Origin: Batillaria attramentaria
Taxonomy: Eukaryota > Mollusca > Gastropoda > Batillariidae
Length of the DNA stretch: 64,000 nucleotides
Assembly (NCBI GenBank): GCA_018292915.2
Contig: JACVVK020000017.1
Span: 2,221,501 to 2,285,500, forward strand
Direction of reading: 5' to 3'
Part shown: piece by piece, positions 1 through 10,231 of the stretch
Layout: each line of letters starts with the position of its first letter
How positions within the stretch are numbered: position 1 is the stretch's first letter
Position numbers and translations under genes: made by a program
The notes under the pieces: generated by a model
Told to the model about the DNA's origin: nothing
What the model saw: only the letters and a program-made list of their open reading frames with translations
Database searches by the model: none

Positions 1-668
1 AGCCTCCTTTTATCTGGCTTCGAAAGCGACAGTTTTTCATCTTAGCGGTCTTACGAACATAGCGGCTTTTAAAGAACCAGGGGCCCGAAACATGGACAGA
101 CACTAGGATGTAACTCCGAGACTAGTTTGATTAAGCTAAAACATTATTAGCAGTATAAAGCATTAGTACAGATTCATAAGCGGAGACTAGCAGTTACTAG
201 TATTTTCAAGGACCAAACGACAATGCAGGCTGAAGAGAGTCCAACCGTAACAAGTCTCAGACTACACTAGTATCTCTTAAGTTTGGGAGCACCAACAAAT
301 CTGACAAGTCTCTTGTGTCGTTCCGTTTTGTTCGAGTTTTGCGAGACGGAACTGAACGAAATAATTATGATAGCACGATTAACCACTCAGCTAGATTAAG
401 GCTAGATAAAATCAGCATCAGTATCACCTCCTTCGTTAATAGACTACAGAAAACCATGACGTTTACATCCACAAAGCACGAATAAACGAAACGCAAATTA
501 TTTCTTGGGTGCTTCTTAAGTTCAGTATTATTTGGTTGTTTTTTTCTGGTTTCAAGATCAAAGGGGCCGAATATGGCGTTGCAAAGCCAGCCGAACCACA
601 GGTAGACAGATATGTCATAAAGATAGTTTTCTGTTGGTATGGTCCTAGGCGAGGTGTGGGTTAGGATG
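1..668. other. No recognisable feature
   Basis: I see no coding exon, tRNA, inverted repeat or known repeat-family motif here. Frames on both strands are short and have no family resemblance. It may be old repeat or intergenic sequence. Confidence 0.4.
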
Positions 669-740
669 TAGGTATTCAAACTGTTCCAGCACCATAAAGG
701 TATTACGTCTGAAACGGATGAGAAGCGTTGCATAGTGCAA

Positions 741-1028
741 GTATTCAAGCTGATCTAGCTGCCTTGAAGTTAGTGTGGTTTTGCTGTACAGTGTGTGGAG
801 GTGTTCGCTGATTAACACATTTCGTACCGCGCACGAGTATTCAAGCTGATCTAGCTGCCTTGAAGTTAGTGTGGTTTTGCTGTACAGTGTGTGGAGGTGT
901 TCGCTGATTAACACATTTCGTACCGCGCACGAGTATTCAAGCTGATCTAGCTGCCTTGAAGTTAGTGTGGTTTTGCTGTACAGTGTGTGGAGGTGTTCGC
1001 TGATTAACACATTTCGTACCGCGCACGA
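741..1028. repeat. Tandem triplication, 3 x 96 bp
   Basis: Three identical 96-bp units start at 741, 837 and 933. Each unit begins GTATTCAAGC and ends with the ACACATTTCGTACCG motif that also marks the start of dispersed family R6. The absence of differences between units suggests a recent duplication. A reading frame crosses all three because 96 is a multiple of three, so it is not evidence of coding. Confidence 0.95.
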
Positions 1029-1420
1029 GTATTCCACGTTTTTGACTTTTTTTCGGTTGTGGCCCTCTATGCGAAAATCGGGCAAGATTAAAGATTCCGT
1101 AACGGTTCTTACTGCAGCAAATACGAGTATAATCAATGTGCAACACACCACCGGCTTTCGCCATCGGGCTTCATACTATCTCCAGCTGGAGATCCATCCT
1201 CTCCCAGGGCCGAAAGATCCTTTAGAATTCTTGTTGGCGTTTCTGTAACAAGACTATTTTTTACGGGACCGGGTTGTTAGCCCGACGCCTAACCCCCAAC
1301 CTGGAGGACCGGTGGACCGCGCTTCTGATCCAAATTAAACTACATTAATTATGACTTTTTTAAAATGGGAAATTGGTGAATAACCCCAAACTTACTTGGT
1401 AGGAATTGAGTTAATTATTA
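998..1420 (+). repeat. Dispersed repeat R6, copy 1
   Basis: The segment from ACACATTTCGTACCG through GGGCAAGATTAAAG and AGTATAATCAATGTGCAACAC is similar to 11966-12465 and, inverted, to 34190-34335. The distal part (TTAATTATGAC to ACTTACTTGGTA) matches 12380-12450. The middle (about 1150-1320) has no counterpart in copy 2 and may be a separate insertion. The class is unknown: no protein motif and no clear terminal structure. Confidence 0.7.
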
Positions 1421-1555
1421 TGTGCCTCCAGTCTCTGGCCTCCGGGAGTACTGCCCTCGTATTAGCAAAGACCGTCACTGTGCAACACGTTTTCTGTGAG
1501 AAGTTGTGGATCGTGTACTTGCATCCGCACAGAGGAAGGCCATAATAATTATCTC

Positions 1556-1774
1556 GCCACATGCACACAAAAAGGATTCGGCCCATGTCACGCAATCCCA
1601 AATCGCATAAACCTCCATAGTTGCGTCATACCGTTACACTCATCCTCATCATGCATACACAAGAAACATTGCCCCCAGCTTCTGAGCCTTCCCTGGACTA
1701 TGGCTTCCACTTACGAACTCGGAAAAAGTCTACGGCTGGAGCTGACACAGAGTTGGGGCAGCAAAATCGGGGGG

Positions 1775-1782
<8 letters not shown>
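1556..1782 (+). mobile_element. SINE-4, 3' fragment
   Basis: This matches the 3' half of the complete SINE-4 at 30121-30616: the CATCCTCATC block, CCCAGCTTC, and the terminal AGTTGGGGCAGCAAAA. The tRNA-like head is missing, and a (CA)n array follows directly where poly(A) would be expected. Confidence 0.75.

Positions 1783-1839
<57 letters not shown>
1776..1839. repeat. (AC)32 microsatellite
   Basis: Uninterrupted AC dinucleotides, followed by an AT-rich stretch to about 1905. Confidence 0.98.
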
Positions 1840-1843
<4 letters not shown>

Positions 1844-2263
1844 AAATTTATTATAAATAGATATAAATATAAATTATAAATATAAATAGATAATAAAATA
1901 ATCAAACTTTTCCATAAGTACGGGCTATATTCTGTACACTCCGGCTATCCGTTCCAACAGACTCGAGTGTGTGCAATGGTTTTAATGGAGTTACGTCTTT
2001 TCGAGAAAATAGAGAAAGGGTAAGAGGTTGACGCAGCCTCTGGCTGAACCAAACTCTTTTTTCCGGCAGTGTCGTGTGACAAACCCCGTGCATGACCTCT
2101 GATCGTACCGGGTGACATTTCAAGGGAACCTCGCGACAACCAGCAGTAAACAATAGAAAAGGCTAGGGTGTCGCATTGTGATTTGAAAAAAAGAAAGAAA
2201 GAAAGAAAAGAAACAGCCTGATTCAACTTTGTCGTCTGCAAGAGCAACGTTCTGTCGATTTAG

Positions 2264-2388
2264 AGGGGATTCGGGTGGCTCAGTCGGTTGACTGTCGGTT
2301 TGGAGATCGGGAGCTCGCGGGTTCGAATCCCAACAGGGTCAAAAAATCTGCAGACGTGCCCGTCTTTGAAATCACGCTCAGGACGGAC

Positions 2389-2390
<2 letters not shown>
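2264..2390 (+). mobile_element. tRNA-derived SINE with SINE-1-like body, variant head
   Basis: The head has an A-box-like TGGCTCAGTCGG and a B box GGTTCGAATCC at tRNA spacing. The body CCGTCTTTGAAATCAC matches the SINE-1 core. The head differs from the usual SINE-1 head, so this may be a separate subfamily or a head swap. A (GT)n tract at 2405-2463 follows. Confidence 0.7.

Positions 2391-2404
<14 letters not shown>

Positions 2405-2463
<59 letters not shown>
2405..2463. repeat. (GT)n microsatellite
   Basis: Continuous GT array preceded by a short CT run at the 3' side of the SINE. Confidence 0.98.
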
Positions 2464-2467
<4 letters not shown>

Positions 2468-2592
2468 GTCTATCTCTCTATACACAGAATAAATGAATAT
2501 GGGCAGCATTTTTTTTTTAAAGATCACTATTACAAGAACGGACTGTGTATGGTAGGCGTCGCCACGCCTACACGTCTATAAACATTTAAGTG

Positions 2593-2697
2593 CTCTCGTG
2601 TCATGAAAACATCAGACATTTTGCAGCACTGCTGCAAACCCTATCCTTAAAATAAAGATCAAGTTCAAGTTCTCTCGTGTCATGAAAACACTAGACA
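2593..2697 (+). mobile_element. Short LINE 3'-end insertion with target-site duplication
   Basis: A direct repeat of about 25 bp, beginning CTCTCGTGTCATGAAAACA, lies at 2593-2617 and about 2672-2696. It brackets about 52 bp ending in AAAATAAAGATCAAGTTCAAG. The long TSD and the AATAAA-plus-short-repeat end are typical of a severely 5'-truncated non-LTR retrotransposon. Confidence 0.75.
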
Positions 2698-3509
2698 GTT
2701 TATACACTAGGGGGCTGACCCCTTTATACGTGCACATTCCCGTGCAAGGGGCGCACCTGGCGAAGGCTCAGTTAATCGCTGGCTCAGGTTTAAATGTCTA
2801 CAGGTTACCGGTCCAAGGCGAAACTGGGTCCCCGCCAGTCTCGGCTGTCTCCGCCAAATGCCACCACTTACCAGACTGTACAGACTGTAGCCCGTGTACA
2901 GCATGAAGTCCGTGCACAGCATGAAGTCCGTGCAGAATAGAACCCGATTATCTGACTACCCGCAGTCGAAGGTTTTAATGGACACGAACTAATAACACAG
3001 TTTGGAATTTCAAATTTCCGCCCTTCACGGAGCGAGAGGTTTGTACCATTTCTGTTCTTTGTCTCTACTGCACTTAGTACAGAAGTCTCGGGGGAGTTGG
3101 CGAAACTTGGCGCTGGTCGCAAGTACACTGCTTCAAATTGTGTAATTCCAGGAAGGGTTATACAGACCATGGATTTTTCTTTTAATTTCTTTTCATTCGG
3201 CGACGTCTGTTCATGAACATGCTTGAAGGTATGATCATTCTCCGTGCAGACGGATTTGCGCCACTGTTGCTCCGCAGACAGCGTGTTTCACGGTGCTGAA
3301 GTGCTCTGTGTTTGGAGAATAAGAAGCCGGTAATTACGGAGTAATCACGAGATCGAATCCCGATGTAACACACGAGATGAACTCCCCAGTATCAGTCAGA
3401 CCGGGGCTCTTCCAGCTTACAGCTGGAGGAAGCCGCAATGATCAGTGGTGCTTTATGCGGGTGCTGGAAGTGCCCCCGTGTCACAATTCGTACGCGGGAG
3501 TTTATATGG

Positions 3510-3692
3510 CTACACTGGGATAGTCGAGATGGTACAGCGTTGGACCTTCAATACCTTTGTCGTGAGTTCGAATCCCGGTTAAGGGTCGAATCCTTGTGAT
3601 GGCTTTTTCATTGCTGCCCCGTCTTTGGTGCCCCCCACCCCCCTTTACGGGACGGAAAAGGACGTTTAAGGTTTACACCCGCAAACAACCAA
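3510..3692 (+). mobile_element. SINE-1 copy, diverged
   Basis: The B box GAGTTCGAATCCCGG, the core TTTTTCATTGCTGCCCCGTCTTTG and GGAAAAGGACGTTTAA are recognisable. The A-box side is altered. Its tail overlaps the left arm of the large inverted repeat that follows. Confidence 0.8.
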
Positions 3693-3944
3693 AAACCAAC
3701 TACGGTGTATTACACTAAAATACGGAGAACTGGAGATCTGAGGTGGCTATGCCGCTCGATTTTGACGTACACTTTGGGCCCACATGAAATGTTATCGGTT
3801 AGTTTTTGCCTTGGGGAAGCAGAAGAGGACACAAGTTCAGCTACTTGCACTGAAGTTTTTGGCGGCTGCTGTGAGATGGGGACCGCCTACAGTGATGTTT
3901 GTTGGAGTGGCGGTCATTGACACAAATAAACTTTTATAAGAGCG

Positions 3945-3972
3945 AGCGAGAGAGAGAGAGGGGGGGGGGGGC
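3945..3972. repeat. (GA)n/(G)n simple repeat
   Basis: A GAGAGA run passes directly into a run of about 12 G inside the foldback spacer. Confidence 0.9.
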
Positions 3973-4189
3973 GACCGACGCTACCGGTCTCAGCCTGCGA
4001 TGCAGCAAATGCGATGAATTGGCAAACACTGTTTGAAACAGGAGAGGAAGTAGAATGCGACGAGTGGACAGAATCATCATCATCATCATCATCATCATCA
4101 CTGAACAACTGAACGACAACAACAACAAGAGCAGCGAGGACTGCCGGCACAGACTCCGTTCAGCAGCAGAACGACACCAAAACACCACC

Positions 4190-4190
<1 letters not shown>

Positions 4191-4243
<53 letters not shown>
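4191..4243. repeat. (AC)n microsatellite
   Basis: AC array inside the foldback spacer, followed by degenerate CAA/CGA triplets. Confidence 0.97.
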
Positions 4244-4245
<2 letters not shown>

Positions 4246-4860
4246 AAAAACAACAAAGCAACCATCACAACGACGACGACGACCACAACAACAACAACAA
4301 CAAGAAGTTACAGCACAGACTGATGTATAGCGATCAGCTCAACCCATCGGCCAAACTCTGTGACAAAAGACATTACGGCCGGTGTGACGGGGCACAGACG
4401 AACAAAACTACTGTCACAGAGCAATAGATCCACTACTACTGGCCTAGGAAACTTAGACATTGTGTATACAGTTGAAGGTGGACAAAAATCGATCCTAACT
4501 TTTTGACAGAAAACAGCAGAGCACAGGCCTACTGATGCAGTGGTGGTCTTGTACAAGTTCTCCTCCATCCGCGTCACCGTTACAAAACGACCGTTTATCA
4601 GTCTCGCCGTGTTCACTATACTAGTTTCACAACGTAGCGTACGGTTCTACAGTATCGCATCCCCATCTCACAGCAGCCGCCAAAAACTTCAATGCAAGTA
4701 GCTGAACTTGTGTCCTCTTCTGCTTCCCCAAGGCAAAAACTATTCGATATCATTTCATGTGGGCCCAAAGTGTCAAAATCGAGAATAGCCGCCTCAGGTC
4801 TCCAGTTTTTCCGTGTTCTAATAATCAGTAATACTCCGTAGTTGGGTTTTGGTTGTTTGT

Positions 4861-5327
4861 GGGTTTGCCCAGACCTAGGCTGGGCGTCCCTCTAATCAAA
4901 GATGTGGCTTCCTCGATCACTCATGGGTTACCCGATTTAGCCCAGACCTTGCATGCACTACTCGACACTTACCAGCTGCTTGACTGACTAAAAGAACACA
5001 AATAGTCTAATCATCCCACAGTACGCTCCAGTCACCCGTGTAAACCAAACACTCACGTCAGTATATAGTCATACAGAGCGGCGTTGGAACATATTGCACG
5101 CGAAGCGGTCATGTCAGGGTGTCCTGAACCGTGCATACAACGCACTAGGTGCCGCACCGTAGCGTGCAGAAATGCGCCGACTGATCTGTATCCGCCGCAC
5201 CCATGTAAACTATTTCAGATACGTACGATGAAAGGTTATTATTTTTTTTGTAGCAAGTCTTTGACTACTGATTAAATCAGAATGGCACCCGGAACTGGAA
5301 GCTAGTTCAGTCTAGACTTTTGGTGGC
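4861..5327. other. No recognisable feature
   Basis: No motif, repeat partner within the window or convincing exon was found here. Confidence 0.35.
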
Positions 5328-5503
5328 GTGTGGGTGGATGGGTATTTTGAAGTATTCCGACGACGGCAGAAGTTATTTTAAAGACGGAGGGCAGTGAAAA
5401 AAGCCAGTACAAATTTTGCCTCCGTCCGGATTGGAACCCTCGGCCTTTCGATCTCGAGTCCGACACTCAACCAGATGCCCGGGCAACCCGACTATCCGCC
5501 CAG
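5328..5503 (-). mobile_element. SINE-1-like copy with variant tRNA head
   Basis: The minus strand reads a tRNA-like head (GGTTGAGTGTCGGACTCGAG, then GGGTTCCAATCCGGA as B box). A SINE-1 body follows (GCCAGTACAAATTTTG region, AAAGACGGAG, GTGGGTGGATGGGT end). The head differs from the common SINE-1 head. Confidence 0.7.
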
Positions 5504-5953
5504 GCTTTTTCTGACGATCACACAACTGATTCTACACAACAGGCGTCGTTTGTGAATGCGGTTAACTTTTGAAATTTGCCAGGCTCCACGATACCGGCTG
5601 TCGTGCTGTTGGCCGGATACACTTGGCCACTGAAGGAACTCCCTCATCTGCACTCTAACCTTCCAGATGTTGAAGAGAAACACCCCTCTCTGCAAGAAAA
5701 ACTCGCAAACACCTGTAGCCGCGAGAAACACACGTGTGCGCAATCAGGTACCATTGGTGGTATGTTTTCCTATCCAGTTACTGCCGGACCATCCAGAAGA
5801 ACAAAAGGGTGCGAAGGACAACAGCACGGGCATTCCAGTAGCCACGGTACTTCCGCTGAATCTCAAGGATACACAATGACTCTTTCGTGTTAGTACTGTC
5901 AGTCTGCAAGTACTCGCGGATGGAAATGAATGTTTACACTGTCAGTGATACTC
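5504..5953 (+). other. Unassigned stretch with open frames
   Basis: Two overlapping plus-strand frames of about 100 and 70 codons (5576-5893, 5667-5879) read through here, including a Lys/Glu/His-rich section. I recognise no family. The frames could be a decayed mobile-element ORF or chance; no splice sites convincingly delimit an exon. Confidence 0.25.
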
Positions 5954-6037
5954 AATTAGCCCGTTTAAAGAACTATGTATATCACTGGTTATCTGAAATA
6001 ACCAGTGATGATACATAATTCATTAAACGGGCTAATT
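5954..6037. repeat. Near-perfect 84-bp palindrome
   Basis: The left arm reads AATTAGCCCGTTTAAAG to ATCACTGGTTAT and the right arm ATAACCAGTGAT to TTAAACGGGCTAATT. The loop is only about 4 nt, with a few mismatches mid-arm. The right arm contains the start of repeat R5, so the left arm appears to be an inverted duplication of the R5 end. Confidence 0.9.
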
Positions 6038-6400
6038 CCATCTTTGCAAATCCAGCTTATGTTTTCAAACAGATTCCGCGCTTGTGAGTGCGCCTGAGTG
6101 TATACTCGAAATACTCTATCTTGATGATTAGTACAGTTCTTAATGCGATACAATGTTGTTTGCACTTTGCCAAAGCGGTCCGTGGCGAACACTGATTAAA
6201 ATTCTACGACTGTTGTTACATTACTGAAGCTCTCAGCCGAGTGTGCTCGCGCATCATTGAGTACGCTTATGTTGGCTCGGTGCCAACATTACAGACGCTG
6301 TCACTGTCCAGGTGTCTAAGTGGTGTGATAATTACTAGATACCACGAAAACAGCTCAGAACGATCTGTGAACAAGAAAATGGTAGCACTGGCCCATTTAA
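6023..6400 (+). mobile_element. Dispersed repeat R5, copy 1 (putative non-autonomous DNA element)
   Basis: It starts TTAAACGGGCTAATTCCATC and ends TGGCCCATTTAA. The two ends form a short imperfect terminal inverted repeat (TTAAAYGGGCY). It is similar along its length to 20159-20503, and its 3' and 5' parts recur at 34965-35100 and 51150-51300. It has no coding capacity. Confidence 0.75.
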
Positions 6401-6900
6401 GTCGACGCCGTATCGCTGTATTGGCTCATTCCAAATCAGTTAGTTCTTTCCGATCCAGTTCTTTCTTTCTTTCTTTAAAATGCACTAGTGCTCCCATAAA
6501 CGACTGCATGCATCCGCACTTCTTCACCGGTACGCTCGAGCCGTGACATCCATCCAATGCGGCGGAGTGTGTCTGCTCTAGTGTAACGCGTTCAGGTAAA
6601 CATGTGCATCTGGTCTGGCGAGGGCCGGGCATCACTATGCAAGGCATGTGTGTCAACAAACAAAACTTTTATCAAAAACTAACATCCCGGGATCTTCCCA
6701 ACAGATGGCGCACAGTAGCTACGTCATGAAGCCAAGATGTGCGCTGAACTCTGTCCGAAGACGTTTTTGCCTGACTGACGGATGCCGATTGAAAACAATA
6801 TCGAACAAGAACAGCCGCTTGTCAGAACCAGTTCAGTGCTAGGCTTTTCAACCTTGGAATTGAAGCTTGGTCCTGGGATAGTGGAAGCGGTATTTCAAGC
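6401..6900. other. No recognisable feature
   Basis: No gene or repeat family was identified. A frame at 6426-6659 (minus) has no known resemblance. Confidence 0.3.
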
Positions 6901-6901
6901 G

Positions 6902-7030
<129 letters not shown>

Positions 7031-7179
7031 TATGTGAATGGTGCGAAGATGATGATTTTTGTTATTTTATGTTTGATCTTGTTCTTTTCGGGCCTGAGGC
7101 TCGTTATTTTAAATACTGTTTTATCAAATTTATTGAAACTATAAATATTTAGTTTATACAATATATTTCTGTTATTGAA

Positions 7180-7254
7180 TGCTCAGCGGGCTGTAAGAGA
7201 AATATCCTTTTTAAGGACAATAAACATGTATTGTATTGTATTGTATTGTATTGT
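7180..7254 (+). mobile_element. Retroposon 3' tail with (TATTG)n
   Basis: AGGACAATAAACATG is followed by five TATTG-type units. An AATAAA-like signal followed by a short tandem repeat is a usual 3' end of non-LTR retroposons. The 5' limit is not visible. Confidence 0.45.
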
Positions 7255-7493
7255 GAAGACACAAGTTGACAGAAAATATGTAAACAATAATCAACAACAG
7301 TAAAAAGGAAAATACTGATTTGTACTCTAAGTGATGAAGAAATTTTCAATATTTATAGTTTCTGAACACACTGAGACAGGCGTCTACAAGTTGACGCAAA
7401 AAGTTACAGTATCGTCCACTGGAAAACGGTTATGAACCGACAAACAAGCAAACCTGATATATGTAAATAGACTGCACATGGAAAAGAAAACTA

Positions 7494-8707
7494 CAGTGGA
7501 CGCCGGATATAAGCAACTCGGATATAAGAAAACTCGGTTATTGCCAACGAATTTTTTTCCCCCGGCCAAACTCTTCTTTATTATGTATTACAAAAACTCG
7601 GATACAAGAAACTCGCTTATAAGAAAACTCGGTTTTAGGAAAGCAAATTTCTTGTCCCGCTTGATACAAAAACTCGGATATAAGAAACCGAAAGTACATT
7701 TCCAAGAAAATTTCACTCATTGTAAGAAACCGAAAGTACATTTCCAAGAAAATTTCACTCATTCTAAGAAAACAGGTCAGGTCTGACGTCACTTAGGACA
7801 GGCACATGATGGCGCATGATTTTCTTTTCTTGAATTGGTTCTTTACCATTGTGTTCCGTGCAAAATTGAATGTTGGCAAGAAGAAAAAATACGAGATGCA
7901 TTTTTGTTGTTCTATTGTTATATGTTGTTTTTATTATTATTTTGTTTTTTTGCCTGATCATTGGGAGCTCTCTCTCTCTCTCTCTGTATGTCTGTCTCTG
8001 TCTACAGGGCTCGCGTTAAGGAGAATAAAACTATTAGTATTAGACTAACTGTTGATCAATTCCTTTCTTTGACAATATACGTGGTCCATCTTTCCTCCAT
8101 CCCCCTTCCCCCTCCCAACAGAAAAAAAGCTAATTTGCAGCTCTTTTCAGCCAAATTAGACACGGAAAGCATCGCATATCATACTCTAATGGGACGAGTG
8201 TTTTATACATAATGCACTTTTAATATATCCTATAAATACAAGGGAATTCTCTCTCTCTCTCTCTCTCTCCCCTTAGTTCTTTTTTGTTTGTTTGTTTGTT
8301 TGTTTGTTTGGTTGGTTGGTTGGTTGGTTTGGTTGTTGTTGTTTTTTTCTTTTTGTTTTTTCTTACCACATGACCGCCAGCGCTACAGTTGGGAAGCAAA
8401 AACAGTATTTTCATGTTCAAACAAAAAAATCTGACATTGAAGGACACAAGCGCACTGGTGTATATTAACTCTACACATATATATTCTGTGCAAGTCTTTA
8501 AGAGAAACCAGATATTTCTTAAATTTATGCAAAACATACACGAACTGAGAAAAAAGAAATGTTTTAAACCTTTTTTTCACTGAACTCGGTTATAAGAAAT
8601 ATTTTTCAAAATACTTTCTTATATCCGACTTTCAGATATAAGAAAACTCGGATATAAGAAACCAAAAAATTCACCCCCCTCGAGTTTCTTATAACCGGCG
8701 TATACTG
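7494..8707. mobile_element. pogo/Tigger-like non-autonomous DNA transposon
   Basis: It is flanked by TA on both sides (7492-7493 and 8708-8709). The terminal inverted repeats begin CAGTGGACGCCGGATATAAG at the left and CAGTATACGCCGGTTATAAG when the right end is read inward. CAGT termini, a TA duplication and repeated ATATAAGAAACTCGG subterminal motifs are usual for the pogo/Tigger branch of Tc1/mariner. No DDE transposase frame remains. A 40-bp segment starting AAGAAACCGAAAGTAC is tandemly duplicated at about 7683-7765. The interior holds GA, GTTT and GGTT simple repeats. Confidence 0.85.
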
Positions 8708-8750
8708 TAACTGTAATTGTTCAATAACTAAGAGTGGTCTGAAAGCAGGA

Positions 8751-8751
8751 G

Positions 8752-8828
<77 letters not shown>
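8751..8828. repeat. (GA)n microsatellite
   Basis: GA array interrupted by AAAG at about 8788 and 8822. Confidence 0.97.
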
Positions 8829-8830
<2 letters not shown>

Positions 8831-9840
8831 CTTGTTTTAACGACCAAGACACATGACAGTAAGGCATCCCTAAAGGTGTCACGCAGGTTTTTGGGGCCAT
8901 AAAAGTCACAACCAAAAATACCACGGACGGCGAGTCAGTATTTCACCACTATAGCATAGCCTGATGTTTTACCCTTTGCCTGAATGATCTGGGCCAGATA
9001 ACTCAACATTCTCCGAATGCGGTTCATGCATACGTTACAGGCTGATTTGAAAATTATGCACAATCACTTTTTCATTTCGTGTCTGGTGTACACTTATCTT
9101 GCCAACAAAATACAACTAGGGTAGGATTTACTTTCGTCGAAGCACACGTTTGCATTTGAGATGACTAGAAACTTTTTTTTTTTTTTTGCTGCCCCAACTC
9201 CTTGCCAGCTCAGTTCAGTGGTGTCCCTCATGACTGAGAGACTTATGCAGTTTGGCCAAATATAAAAATACCACAAGGCTATCCCATTGGAGAAAAACAA
9301 CATAACCGTTTGAATTTCACCAATTACTGAGCGACAAACTGCTTTGAAAATGACTATGAGATGGCGTGAATCGGGTGTCTATCAGACCTATTTTTTAAGG
9401 CCAGGTCTACAGGCAACGACTCCATCTGAATTTCGCCAATCGCAGTTCGAAACAGAACGGTGTGTATATTATGTGAATAAATCTCGTGCAGACTGTATGG
9501 GCAGGGCAAATCGGCTTTGAAGGGTAACCATTACACGACTACAGTCATGTACTTAACATTTCTACCCATAATTACCAAGAACGAATAAGCACCACAGACT
9601 CTCGATTGTGCGTAACGCGAATTAGCCAGGCAAAGTGCTTTGCCACTTTTCAGGTCCGGCAATTCATGTTCAATACAGTCCGTAAGTCAGATTTCACGTG
9701 CCGACAATCAAGCGACATCGTAATTCTCTGTGCACAATTATGTTAAATCAGTGCCGACAACGGCATACAGCTTAAGACACGAACGGTATAATCCAGAGAC
9801 TTTGCTCTTAACGACCACTTAAACCACAGACCGGCATCAT
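8829..9840. other. No recognisable feature
   Basis: Low-complexity poly(T)/poly(A) at about 9172-9187; otherwise no repeat partner and no convincing exon. Confidence 0.35.
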
Positions 9841-9884
9841 ATACTCCAGGTACCCAAAAGGTACAACTGGAGTTTTTTTTTTTT
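9841..9884. repeat. Short hairpin followed by T-run
   Basis: ACTCCAGGTACC and GGTACAACTGGAGT pair with a short loop, followed by about 13 T. In an animal genome this is more likely a repeat end than a terminator. Confidence 0.4.
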
Positions 9885-10050
9885 TTAACTACTTAATTAT
9901 TTCTTTGGGGAAATGTAAGTTGCTTCCCATGGGTTGCTCAGCGCAGCCATGAACCACCCACCTACCTGTACTTGAAGTTTTTGCTGAAACAGAAAAGCCG
10001 GAGTACCCGCAGAGAAACCCCCAATGGGCAGCTCGGTAGCCAGGAAAAAC

Positions 10051-10231
10051 TGATATTAGATCAAATAGAAAAGAAAACGGTAATGACTGCGAAGTGGTTA
10101 CAAGTTAAGCAAATAAAAACGACATAAAAGGGACAGAAACCACTTAACTTTCATAAAGTGAAAAGTGCCGTCCTTTGTGAAAGTTAAGTAGTTTCTGTCC
10201 CTTTTATGTGGCTTTTATTTGATATTAGATC
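10051..10231. mobile_element. Hairpin-bearing insertion flanked by 12-bp direct repeats
   Basis: The 12-bp direct repeat TGATATTAGATC occurs at 10051-10062 and 10220-10231. Between them lies an inverted repeat with arms at about 10111-10159 and 10172-10220 (AAATAAAAACGACATAAAAG pairs with CTTTTATGTGGCTTTTATTT). The flanking repeats look like a TSD, but the hairpin begins inside one side only, so the class is uncertain. Confidence 0.75.

Larger units (their letters stand above)
3681..4860. mobile_element. Foldback element with ~200-bp inverted arms
   Basis: The left arm 3681-3881 and right arm 4661-4860 are inverted copies of each other with scattered mismatches and small indels. Shared blocks include TTTGGGCCCACATGAAAT, TTTTTGCCTTGGGGAAGC and GGCGGCTGCTGTGAGATGGG. 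The spacer of about 780 bp holds GA, ATC, CA and CAA microsatellites and no coding frame of known type. This could be a foldback DNA transposon or an inverted duplication. Confidence 0.85.

Noticed and set aside
1496..1905. Open frames encoding poly-Thr/His or poly-Cys/Val peptides
   Set aside because: They are translations of the (AC)n/(GT)n array in different phases; the same happens at every CA/TG microsatellite in the window.
9841..9884. Rho-independent terminator
   Set aside because: The hairpin plus T-run resembles one, but the genome is animal and no bacterial-type gene is nearby.
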